A stretch of DNA of 22,305 nt from DAOTYE01 sp034434915 (GTDB taxonomy: Bacteria; Chloroflexota; Dehalococcoidia; Dehalococcoidales; RBG-16-60-22). The notes beneath the pieces are model-generated. The model was not told where the DNA came from and did no database searches. It saw only the letters and a list, made by a program, of their open reading frames with translations. Below, one piece after another: positions 1 through 7,811 of this stretch. The DNA lies in NCBI GenBank assembly GCA_034434915.1, contig DAOTYE010000056.1:1-22305 (forward strand). The letters are read 5' to 3'. Numbering within the stretch: the stretch's first letter is position 1; the number at the start of each line of letters is the position of its first letter. The position numbers and the translations under genes are program-made.

Positions 1-311
1 CGTTTGAGCTGGTGCTTGAAGTGCACAATACAGGCAAACTGCCGGTGGTGAACTTCGCCGCCGGCGGCGTGGCGACCCCGGCTGATGCCGCGCTCATGAT
101 GCAGTTGGGCGCTGACGGCGTCTTTGTCGGCTCGGGCATTTTCAAGTCAAGCAATCCTTCCGCGCGAGCGAAGGCGATTGTCAAAGCCACCACGCATTTC
201 AGAGACGCCAGTATTATCGCTGAGGTCTCCAAGGGTCTGGGTGAAGCGATGCCCGGCCTTGACATCAAGCAGATTCCAGAGAGCGAACTGCTGGCACCGC
301 GGGGGTGGTAG
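1..311 (+). CDS. pdxS: Pyridoxal 5'-phosphate synthase subunit PdxS, C-terminal part (5' end outside window)
   Basis: This is the last ~102 codons of the synthase subunit that joins a pentose phosphate, a triose phosphate and ammonia into pyridoxal 5'-phosphate in the cytoplasm. The reading frame is already open at base 3. The visible part holds the hallmark stretch GKLPVVNFAAGGVATPADAA followed by LMMQLGADGVFVGSGIFKS, which form the late strands and phosphate-binding loops of the TIM barrel. The end AEVSKGLGEAMPG...RGW is also typical, so the C-terminus is complete. The TAG stop lies 2 nt before the pdxT ATG, so the two subunits are co-transcribed and probably translated in a coupled way. 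Ammonia comes from PdxT. The start and the catalytic lysines are outside the window. The identification is very secure. Confidence 0.97.
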   Translation, partial: FELVLEVHNTGKLPVVNFAAGGVATPADAALMMQLGADGVFVGSGIFKSSNPSARAKAIVKATTHFRDASIIAEVSKGLGEAMPGLDIKQIPESELLAPRGW

Positions 312-313
312 GG

Positions 314-895
314 ATGAAAATCGGGGTTCTGGCGGCACAGGGTGCCTTCATTGAGCATGAGGCAGTGCTGAAAAAGCTGGGCGTGGCGGTGAAAGAAGTG
401 CGCCTGCCGGCAGACCTTGACGGGCTGGATGGACTTATTATCCCGGGCGGTGAAAGCACCACCATGGTGCGGCTTATGAATGAATACCAGCTGACTGATA
501 AGCTGAAGGAATTAATTAAAAACGGATTCCCCGTCTTCGGCACATGCGCGGGCATGATACTCCTCGCCAAGAAGAACTCAAGCACTTTCCCGGAGCCTCT
601 GGGGGTGATGGACATCATCGTCAAGCGTAACGCCTTCGGCAGGCAGATAGACAGCTTTGAGACTGACCTGCCAATACCGGTGCTGGGCAAAAAACCGTTC
701 CATGCCGTATTCATCCGCGCGCCGCTTATTGAGCATATTGATGAAAAGAAAGTGGACGTGCTTGCCCGGCTGGAAAATGGCACCATCGTCGCCGCGAGGC
801 AAGGGAAACTGCTCGTGTCCTCGTTCCATCCGGAATTGACGGAGGATACACGCTTCCATCAGTATTTCCTTGATATTGTCTCAGAACGTAATTGA
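314..895 (+). CDS. pdxT: Pyridoxal 5'-phosphate synthase glutaminase subunit PdxT
   Basis: This 193-residue class I glutaminase hydrolyses glutamine and passes ammonia to PdxS. The usual N-terminus MKIGVLAAQGAFIEHE places the start at the ATG at 314; the in-frame GTG at 305 overlaps the pdxS stop and adds three unneeded residues. The oxyanion loop motif PGGESTT is at about residues 44-50. The nucleophile Cys78 sits in GTCAGM, and His172 and Glu174 sit in SSFHPEL, completing the Cys-His-Glu triad. Length matches the family (about 190-200 residues). It follows pdxS directly and is followed 16 nt later by the R3H ATPase start, so the operon continues downstream. No anomaly was seen. Confidence 0.97.
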   Translation: MKIGVLAAQGAFIEHEAVLKKLGVAVKEVRLPADLDGLDGLIIPGGESTTMVRLMNEYQLTDKLKELIKNGFPVFGTCAGMILLAKKNSSTFPEPLGVMDIIVKRNAFGRQIDSFETDLPIPVLGKKPFHAVFIRAPLIEHIDEKKVDVLARLENGTIVAARQGKLLVSSFHPELTEDTRFHQYFLDIVSERN

Positions 896-911
896 GTTAC
901 AGGAGGGGCTG

Positions 912-2414
<1,503 letters not shown>

Positions 2415-2415
2415 G

Positions 2416-3048
2416 ATGTCTCTCTTTATTACCTTTGAGGGTGGCGAGGGAAGCGGGAAAAGCGTTCAGGCGCGGGCGCTCTATAACAGGCTGGTAAAGG
2501 AATCTGTCCCCGCCATCCTGACCCATGAGCCGGGGGTGACGGCACTGGGCAAAAAGATTGCCCGCTGGCTCAAATGGGGCACAGAATTGGACATCTCTCC
2601 CCTCGCTGAGCTCATGCTCTTCAATGCCTCCCGTGCCCAGCTTGTAGCGGAGCTTATCCGCCCCTGTCTGCGTCAAGGCAAGGTGGTCATCTGCGACCGC
2701 TATGCTGATTCCACCACCGCCTACCAGAGCTATGGCCGCGGGCTGGATTTGGCCATGGTGCTCGTGGTCAATAACGCCGCCACGCAGGGGCTGATGCCAG
2801 GACTAACCATCCTGCTTGACGTGCCGGTAAAGACCGGGCTGAAACGTAAGAGGGACGGTAAGCCGGACCGCTTTCAAAAGGAGACGCTTGCATTTCACAG
2901 TCGGGTGAGGGAAGGCTATCTAAAACTTGCTGCAGGTGAACCCAAACGCTGGCTGGTGATAGACGCCACCCTCCCGAAAGAAAAAATCGCCGATATCATC
3001 TGGCAGAAAGTAAGCGAACTGCTGGCTCAGAAAAATAAGGGGGTTTAA
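2416..3048 (+). CDS. tmk: Thymidylate kinase
   Basis: This 210-residue enzyme phosphorylates dTMP to dTDP for DNA synthesis. The P-loop FEGGEGSGKS ends with Lys15-Ser16. The DRY segment (VICDRYADSTTAYQ) is typical of the dTMP-binding region. The LID region RKRDGKPDRFQKE follows. Length is normal. One oddity: the usual REPGGT segment reads HEPGVT here (His37, Val41), changing two positions of a well-conserved loop. The rest of the fold signature is intact, so I still expect a functional kinase. The start ATG is 1 nt after the R3H ATPase stop. The stop codon forms the first bases of a terminator hairpin, making this the last gene of the pdxS-pdxT-ATPase-tmk transcript. Confidence 0.93.
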   Translation: MSLFITFEGGEGSGKSVQARALYNRLVKESVPAILTHEPGVTALGKKIARWLKWGTELDISPLAELMLFNASRAQLVAELIRPCLRQGKVVICDRYADSTTAYQSYGRGLDLAMVLVVNNAATQGLMPGLTILLDVPVKTGLKRKRDGKPDRFQKETLAFHSRVREGYLKLAAGEPKRWLVIDATLPKEKIADIIWQKVSELLAQKNKGV

Positions 3049-3081
3049 GAGGGACTTCTTCCCTCTTTTGTTTTAATTTTC
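3047..3081 (+). terminator. Rho-independent terminator after tmk
   Basis: An 8-bp perfect stem (AAGAGGGA at 3047-3054 pairing with TCCCTCTT at 3060-3067) encloses a 5-nt loop and is followed by the T-rich tract TTGTTTTAATTTT. It begins inside the tmk stop codon and separates the pdx/tmk operon from rnhB. Confidence 0.85.
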
Positions 3082-3120
3082 CTCTTCCCCTCACCAATTT
3101 TCAAGGGAAGGGGACCGAGG
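3081..3120. repeat. Short G/C-skewed imperfect palindrome, copy 1
   Basis: CCTCTTCCCC at 3081-3090 is followed after a 14-nt spacer by GGGAAGGGGACC (3105-3116). CTTCCC (3084-3089) and GGGAAG (3105-3110) can pair. The same arrangement (CCTCTTCCCC, spacer, GGGAAGGGG) recurs at 21517-21556, suggesting a dispersed intergenic repeat. Only two copies are visible, so family status is inferred. Confidence 0.5.
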
Positions 3121-3133
3121 GGATAAAGCACGA

Positions 3134-3775
3134 GTGAACAATAACCACCCCAAACCGACCTTCAAAGAGGAAAAAATCCTGCTGGCGCAGGGCTATACTC
3201 TCATCGCCGGGGTGGACGAGGTGGGGCGGGGCGCGCTCGCCGGTCCGGTGGTAGCGGCGGCGGTTATCCTGCCGGCACACGTAAAGGGAAGCTGGGTAGC
3301 TGAGGTCAGAGACAGCAAGTTCCTCCCGCCCGCCAAACGGGAAATACTGTCACGCCACATCCATGAAAATGCGCTCGCTGTCAGCATCGGCATGATTGAC
3401 AGCGATGTTATTAATACCGAAGGCATCGCCAAAGCAACCCGCCTCGCCATGAAACAGGCAATCCTCCACCTCCCCCTCCAGCCCCAGTATCTGCTCATTG
3501 ATTTCTTCAAACTCCCTGAGGTTAATCTGCCCCAAAAAGGAGTAGTTGACGGGGACAGCCTCTGCTTTTCAATCGCCTGCGCCTCCATTGTGGCGAAGGT
3601 CGCCCGGGATGCGCTGATGGTAAAGCTGGACAGTATTCACCCGGGCTATGGACTGGCAGACCACAAAGGCTACAGCACGGCAGAGCACCTCGCCTGTCTC
3701 CGGCGGTTGGGGCCTTCCCCCATCCACCGCAGTTGCTTCCAGCCGGTCATGGAGGTGATACCCCCATCAGAATGA
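3134..3775 (+). CDS. rnhB: Ribonuclease HII
   Basis: This 213-residue nuclease cuts the RNA strand of RNA-DNA hybrids and removes single ribonucleotides from DNA. The motif GVDEVGRGALAGPVV supplies catalytic Asp28 and Glu29. Asp123 (in LLIDFF, usually LIDG) and Asp141 (in DGDS) complete the acidic cluster with family-like spacing. The late motifs SIVAKVARD and HKGYST...GPSPIHR are also present. The start is a GTG with AGGGG some 11 nt upstream, a long spacing, so initiation may be weak. The stop overlaps the yraN start in an ATGA. No clear sigma-70 promoter was seen between the tmk terminator and this gene, so transcription may depend on read-through or on an unrecognised promoter. Confidence 0.94.
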   Translation: MNNNHPKPTFKEEKILLAQGYTLIAGVDEVGRGALAGPVVAAAVILPAHVKGSWVAEVRDSKFLPPAKREILSRHIHENALAVSIGMIDSDVINTEGIAKATRLAMKQAILHLPLQPQYLLIDFFKLPEVNLPQKGVVDGDSLCFSIACASIVAKVARDALMVKLDSIHPGYGLADHKGYSTAEHLACLRRLGPSPIHRSCFQPVMEVIPPSE

Positions 3776-4134
3776 AACGCAGAGACACCGGCATCTTCGG
3801 CGAAAAGCTGGCGGAAGCCCTCCTCCAGAAAATAGGCTATGAAATCCTTGAGATGAACTATCGCTGTCCGGAGGGTGAAATTGACATCATTGCCCGGCGG
3901 GGAGACACGCTCGTCTTTCTTGAGGTGAGGACGAAGAAAAGCCACACCTTTGGCACCCCTGAAGAGTCAATCACGCCCGCTAAGAAGACAAGACTTATGG
4001 CGGTGGCAGAGCACTACCGGCAGAACCATGACCGCCTGCCACCTTCATGGCGTATTGACGTGGTGGCGATAGAGCTTGATAACGGGGGCAAACCGGCGCG
4101 CATCAGTCTCATTGAGAACGCGGTAGAAGAATGA
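3772..4134 (+). CDS. YraN/UPF0102 family nuclease-fold protein
   Basis: This 120-residue protein belongs to the YraN (UPF0102) family, which has a restriction-endonuclease-like fold and no firmly established role. Visible signatures are GIFGEKLAEALLQKIGYEILEMNYR at the N-terminus, the GEIDIIARRGDTLVFLEVR core with the Glu-Asp-Glu acidic residues, and FGTPEESITPAKKTRL. The usual lysine after the Glu-Val pair is Arg here. I start it at the ATG at 3772, which overlaps the rnhB stop as ATGA and gives the standard family N-terminus; the frame is open upstream inside rnhB. The rnhB-yraN pairing is a common bacterial arrangement, which supports the call. Confidence 0.9.
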   Translation: MKRRDTGIFGEKLAEALLQKIGYEILEMNYRCPEGEIDIIARRGDTLVFLEVRTKKSHTFGTPEESITPAKKTRLMAVAEHYRQNHDRLPPSWRIDVVAIELDNGGKPARISLIENAVEE

Positions 4135-4146
4135 CAGCGCCCCGCC

Positions 4147-4175
4147 TTTACCCTTTCCATGCGCCGTGCTAGAAT
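4147..4175 (+). promoter_or_regulatory. Sigma-70-type promoter for thiE-translin
   Basis: TTTACC (4147-4152), a 17-nt spacer, then TAGAAT (4170-4175). Only 9 nt separate the -10 box from the thiE ATG at 4185, so the expected transcript has almost no leader and no ribosome binding site. Confidence 0.6.
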
Positions 4176-4184
4176 TAGCTCACG

Positions 4185-5225
4185 ATGAACAGGCAGACTT
4201 TGCGCATCATTGATGCCAACCTGAACCGGGCGGCGGAGGGTCTGCGCTTCCTGGAGGAAATCACCCGCCTGGTTCTGAATGATGACGCCCTGACCCAGCA
4301 ACTGAAGACCATGCGCCATGACCTCATCCGTGCCGATGCGCCCTTTAACCTGCAGCTCCTTGACGCAAGGGACTCGGTGAGGGACGTGGGGATTGACCTT
4401 AAAGTGCGCGGCGAAAAGAAGAACAGAGACCTGACGCTGACCATCATCGCCAACTCGCGGCGGGCGCAGGAGTCCATGCGCGTCCTGGAAGAGACTGCCA
4501 AAATGCCAGGGGTGCCGCTGGACTCAGAGCAGTTCAAACATGCCCGCTTCACCCTCTACACCATTGAGAAAGACATCCTCGCCAGGCTCACACGTAAGGA
4601 CAGGCAAGAGAGAATAACAGGTCTCTATGCCATCATTGACGATAGCGCGCTGAAGGGGCGCCGTCACATTGACGTCGCTACACAGATAATCAAAGGCGGA
4701 GCAAAAATCATCCAGCTCAGAGACAAAACATTGAGCAAACGCGAGCTCCTGCCCATCGCCGAGCAAATCAGGGCTGTGTGTTCTGAAAAAGGAGTCCTCT
4801 TTTTCGTCTGTGATGACATTGACCTGGCGCTTGCCATTTCCGCTGATGGCGTCCACCTTGAGCCGGACAGCCTGCCGGCAAAAGTCGTCCGGAAACTCCT
4901 GCCAATGGACATGCTTCTGGGTGTTTCCGTGCGCAGTCTGAAAGAAGCTATCGCCGCCCAGAAGGACGGTGCTGACTATGTCAGCCTGTGCCCTTCCTGC
5001 ATCGCCCCGTCTGGCGGCAAGATATACAGCCTGGAAGAGCTCAGCAGACTCCATGAAAAACTGTCCATCCCGCTGGTAGCCATTGGCGGTGTCAAGAAAG
5101 AAAACGTTACTGAAGTTATCTCCGCGGGCGCCAGCGCGGTCGCCGCAGTCAGCGCCATACTGGAAGCAGAAGACATTGAGAGAGCCACCCGCCAGATGGT
5201 GCGCGCATTGAAGGTGAAAAAATGA
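4185..5225 (+). CDS. thiE: ThiD2-ThiE fusion: HMP-P kinase-like domain plus thiamine-phosphate synthase
   Basis: This 346-residue protein has two thiamine-synthesis domains. Residues ~3-130 match ThiD2 (IIDANLNRAAEGLRFLEE..., MRHDL), a family shown to act as a monofunctional HMP-P kinase and often fused to ThiE. Residues ~145-340 form the TIM barrel that joins HMP-PP and thiazole phosphate (QLRDK, DDIDLALAISADGVHL, VAIGGV). Several ThiE signature positions deviate: VHLEPD replaces VHLGQ-D, GVSVRS replaces GVSAH, and the pyrophosphate loop usually read GPIFPT-TK is LCPSCIAPSGGK, with a CPSC pair at 269-272. Activity is therefore likely but not certain. The stop overlaps the next start as ATGA. 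No TPP riboswitch fits in the 50-nt gap upstream. Confidence 0.88.
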   Translation: MNRQTLRIIDANLNRAAEGLRFLEEITRLVLNDDALTQQLKTMRHDLIRADAPFNLQLLDARDSVRDVGIDLKVRGEKKNRDLTLTIIANSRRAQESMRVLEETAKMPGVPLDSEQFKHARFTLYTIEKDILARLTRKDRQERITGLYAIIDDSALKGRRHIDVATQIIKGGAKIIQLRDKTLSKRELLPIAEQIRAVCSEKGVLFFVCDDIDLALAISADGVHLEPDSLPAKVVRKLLPMDMLLGVSVRSLKEAIAAQKDGADYVSLCPSCIAPSGGKIYSLEELSRLHEKLSIPLVAIGGVKKENVTEVISAGASAVAAVSAILEAEDIERATRQMVRALKVKK

Positions 5226-5863
5226 AACGCTTAACTGAAAACCTGGACACCATCACTGAGGAAATCAGGACCGCTTTTTCTGAAAAAGACAAGGCGCGGG
5301 AGAAAATTTTGCCATTGTGCCGTGAAGTCATCCGCCTCTCCAGCCAGACCATCCGTGCCACGCACCGCCAGGAGTTTGAGAACGCCGGGGCACTCTTGAA
5401 AGAAGCCAGAACCATGCTCAGCAGGATAGAAAAAGCCATCGGCGCGTGTGATGAACTGCGCTACGGTGGTTTCATCAGGGACGCCCAGAAGGAGTTTGCT
5501 GAAGCACATGCTACACTGGCGATGGTAACCGGTAAAACCCTTCCTGACCCTGAAAAGCTGGGCGTTGACCCGGTAGCTTACCTCAACGGGTTGGGAGAAG
5601 CCGTGGGAGAACTGAGGCGCTATCTGCTGGACAGCATCAGACGCGGTGACGTCTCCCGCGGCGAAGAGCTTCTCACCGCCATGGATGACATCTATAGCGC
5701 GCTGGTCACCATGGACTTTCCTGACGCCGTCACCGGCGGCCTGCGCCACACCACTGACATGGTACGCGGCGTGCTGGAGAAGACACGGAGCGACCTCACC
5801 CTAGCCATGCGCCAAAAGCATCTTGAGGAACAGCTCAAAGAACTTGAAGACCGCATCAAATAA
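5222..5863 (+). CDS. Translin family nucleic-acid-binding protein
   Basis: This 213-residue, mostly helical protein matches the translin/TRAX family, best known in eukaryotes and archaea as oligomeric RNA/DNA-binding proteins, with TRAX-like members having RNase activity. The C-terminal hallmark is clear at residues ~165-193: DFPDAVTGGLRHTTDMVRG and then VLEKTRSDLT. The ELRYGGFIRDAQKEFAEA segment carries a Glu91-x-x-Glu94 pair similar to the acidic pair of nuclease-active TRAX-type proteins; I cannot confirm the full catalytic set. The tail 196-213 is charged and probably coiled-coil. It overlaps thiE by ATGA and shares its promoter. Its stop lies 2 nt from the convergent hydrolase gene, with no terminator between them. 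No thiamine link is known. Confidence 0.85.
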   Translation: MKRLTENLDTITEEIRTAFSEKDKAREKILPLCREVIRLSSQTIRATHRQEFENAGALLKEARTMLSRIEKAIGACDELRYGGFIRDAQKEFAEAHATLAMVTGKTLPDPEKLGVDPVAYLNGLGEAVGELRRYLLDSIRRGDVSRGEELLTAMDDIYSALVTMDFPDAVTGGLRHTTDMVRGVLEKTRSDLTLAMRQKHLEEQLKELEDRIK

Positions 5864-5865
5864 TC

Positions 5866-6477
5866 TCAGCCATTGAGATAAGGATTTCCCCGCCTCTCCT
5901 CCCCAATGGTCGTCCTTGGTCCGTGCCCAGAGTGAACAATTGTCTCATCAGGCAGGCCCATCAGCTTCTTCAGGCTGGCTAACAGCTGGTCAAGGTTTCC
6001 ACCGGGGAAGTCATAACGCCCTATGCCATAGTTGAAAAGCGTATCACCGCTGAAAAGAACGCCATGCCCCAGCAGACAGATACCCCCCGGAGTATGTCCG
6101 GGAGTATGTATTACCTGAAAACGCAGGTCGCCGATTTCCAAGGTATCGCCATCACTGAGCAAGCGGTCGGCAGGGGGTGGTGCGGGATAAGAGAGAAAAG
6201 TGGCTTCTGGCGGTATAAGCAGGAAGTCAGCGTCATAGGCATGGATGGCAATCTGCGCACCGGTCGCCTCCTTTACCTGCTTGAGCGCCGCAATGTGGTC
6301 CGGATGCCCGTGGGTGAGGACGATGAGCTTCAGCGCAAGCCCCAGCTTTTTCACTGCATCAAGAATGCGGTCCGCTTCATCCGCCGGGTCAATAACCATC
6401 GCTTCCCTGGTTTTTTCCGAGCCGACGATATAGCAATTGGTCGTCAGCGGCCCCAGGACTAGCTTCTGCAGAATCAA
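5866..6477 (-). CDS. Metallo-beta-lactamase fold hydrolase (glyoxalase II-like)
   Basis: This 203-residue hydrolase has the full metal-binding set: THGHPDH (His56, His58, Asp60, His61), HTPGHTPGG, SGDTLF and a late HSGHG. This matches the stand-alone glyoxalase II-like/YcbL-type group, which act on thioesters or remain unassigned, so the substrate is open. I start it at the TTG at 6477 because GGAG lies 6 nt upstream and the product MILQKLVLGPLTTNCYIV fits the family; an in-frame TTG at 6489 is the alternative. It lies 25 nt downstream of the URO-D gene on the same strand and is probably co-transcribed from the promoter at 7708-7736. Confidence 0.9.
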   Translation of the reverse strand: MILQKLVLGPLTTNCYIVGSEKTREAMVIDPADEADRILDAVKKLGLALKLIVLTHGHPDHIAALKQVKEATGAQIAIHAYDADFLLIPPEATFLSYPAPPPADRLLSDGDTLEIGDLRFQVIHTPGHTPGGICLLGHGVLFSGDTLFNYGIGRYDFPGGNLDQLLASLKKLMGLPDETIVHSGHGPRTTIGEERRGNPYLNG

Positions 6478-6502
6478 GACAATCTCCAATCAGTAAACTA
6501 GA

Positions 6503-7651
6503 TTAGCGCTGGATGGGGTAGGTGCCGTACTCTTTTCCTGCCTGAAACATAGCAAGGATATTTTCCGGCGGCACATCCGCCTGGATATTGTGGACAGCGG
6601 CAAGAACATAGCCCCCGCCGGGAGCAAAGTCCTGGATGCGCCGTCTGACCTCTTCCTTCACATCCTGAGGAGTACCCTTCGGCATGACTTTCTGGGTATC
6701 TATGCCGCCCCAGAAGGTCAGATGCTTGCCAAACTCCTTTTTCAGCTTGGCTGAATCCATATCCTTTGCCGCCACCTGCACCGGGTGAATCGCATTCACG
6801 CCGATGTCAATCAGGTCACCGAGGAGCTTATAGATTGAGCCGCAGGAGTGGAAGTGGATGAAGGCAGATGTATGCTTTTTGATGATATCCATGAACTTCT
6901 TGTGGCGCGGCTTGAAGAGCTTCCGGTAAAGCTCCGGTGAGATGATTGGCCCGCTCTGTGTGCCGAGGTCGTCCCCGGTAGCAAGAATGTCAATCCGGTC
7001 ACCCCCTGCCGCTTTGATAACTTCCACGGCGACGGCGGCAGTGTGCTCCGTGCAGGCATCAAAAAGGACACCCGCCAGCTTCTGGTCAGCGGCTAAGTCT
7101 ATGAACCAGTCCTCAAATCCGCGCAGGAACTGGGAAAGGTGAACGAAGACAGAAGGCGTGCTCAACACAATGGCGCAGTCCGTGTTCTGACGATAGTAGT
7201 CCACTTTCTCGCGGATACCGCGGACATATCCCGGGTCTTTAGCATCCGGAAAACGGTAGGCAATAACATCTTTGACTGTGAGCGGTCCGGAGAGCGGAGA
7301 CTTCACCATGTCATAATAGAGAGAGCCATGCGGCTTGCGGCGGGTGACGCCGTATTCATCCTGGTAGCCATCTTCACCTACGGGCTTATCCTGAGGCACA
7401 TCCGGATGCCCCGGCGCCACACAGCGGAAGTCAATATCCAGTTTCTGAAGCACCGCCTCATCCACCAGGGCAATCTGCATAAACTTGTGGAGGAGAGCAT
7501 CCGGCGCTTTTATGCCCAGATGGGATTTCAGTCTCTGGTAGCCCGCTACATGGATACTGCTATTGCGCGAGCTCCCCAAATCAAACGGCACCCGGTCCGG
7601 CTCCTGGTGCTTCAGTGCCCTAATCACCCGCTCGCGATGACTCATTGCCAC
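6503..7651 (-). CDS. Uroporphyrinogen decarboxylase (URO-D) family, methyltransferase-like
   Basis: This 382-residue protein belongs to the URO-D superfamily, but to the branch with MtaA/CmuA-type corrinoid methyltransferases rather than to heme-pathway HemE. Evidence is the N-terminus SHRERVIRALKHQEPDRVPFDLG, FIHFHSCGSI in the middle (a His-x-Cys pair like the zinc ligands of methyl-cobamide:CoM methyltransferases), GGIDTQ and the end GGGYVLAAVHNIQADVPPENI. A third zinc cysteine seen in MtaA is not obvious at the C-terminal site. Substrate unknown; demethylation of methoxylated or methylated compounds is plausible. The GTG start has a strong AGGAGGT site 5 nt upstream, and a consensus-like promoter lies at 7708-7736. 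No corrinoid protein gene is adjacent. Confidence 0.87.
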   Translation of the reverse strand: MAMSHRERVIRALKHQEPDRVPFDLGSSRNSSIHVAGYQRLKSHLGIKAPDALLHKFMQIALVDEAVLQKLDIDFRCVAPGHPDVPQDKPVGEDGYQDEYGVTRRKPHGSLYYDMVKSPLSGPLTVKDVIAYRFPDAKDPGYVRGIREKVDYYRQNTDCAIVLSTPSVFVHLSQFLRGFEDWFIDLAADQKLAGVLFDACTEHTAAVAVEVIKAAGGDRIDILATGDDLGTQSGPIISPELYRKLFKPRHKKFMDIIKKHTSAFIHFHSCGSIYKLLGDLIDIGVNAIHPVQVAAKDMDSAKLKKEFGKHLTFWGGIDTQKVMPKGTPQDVKEEVRRRIQDFAPGGGYVLAAVHNIQADVPPENILAMFQAGKEYGTYPIQR

Positions 7652-7707
7652 GGCTCACCTCCTGCAATTCTGAATAACACCGCACAGACTTGCCTTGATT
7701 TCAAATG

Positions 7708-7736
7708 ATTGTAGCGCGTCAGCATCTGATTGTCAA
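7708..7736 (-). promoter_or_regulatory. Sigma-70 promoter for the URO-D/hydrolase pair
   Basis: On the minus strand, TTGACA (7736-7731), a 17-nt spacer, then TACAAT (7713-7708). This is near-consensus and leaves a leader of about 50 nt before the GTG at 7651. It is back-to-back with the DUF1015 promoter. Confidence 0.78.
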
Positions 7737-7746
7737 AACGCCCGCC

Positions 7747-7776
7747 TTGCATTGCCAGAGAATCTTAAGCTAAACT
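7747..7776 (+). promoter_or_regulatory. Probable promoter for the DUF1015 gene
   Basis: TTGCAT (7747-7752), an 18-nt spacer, then TAAACT (7771-7776). Its -35 box lies 11 nt from the -35 box of the divergent URO-D promoter, so the two may compete or share control. Confidence 0.5.
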
Positions 7777-7811
7777 GATACCAGCATCTTCCTGAAATTG
7801 TGAGGGGAATG

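Noticed and set aside
870..911. Longer N-terminus for the R3H ATPase from TTG 870
   Set aside because: It overlaps pdxT and has no ribosome binding site, whereas AGGAGGGG sits just before TTG 912.
4135..4184. TPP riboswitch upstream of thiE
   Set aside because: The gap is 50 nt and is occupied by a promoter; there is no room and no THI-box-like sequence.
7139..7708. A 189-codon plus-strand frame opposite the URO-D gene
   Set aside because: It is the antisense shadow of a clearly conserved protein, with no recognisable domain.
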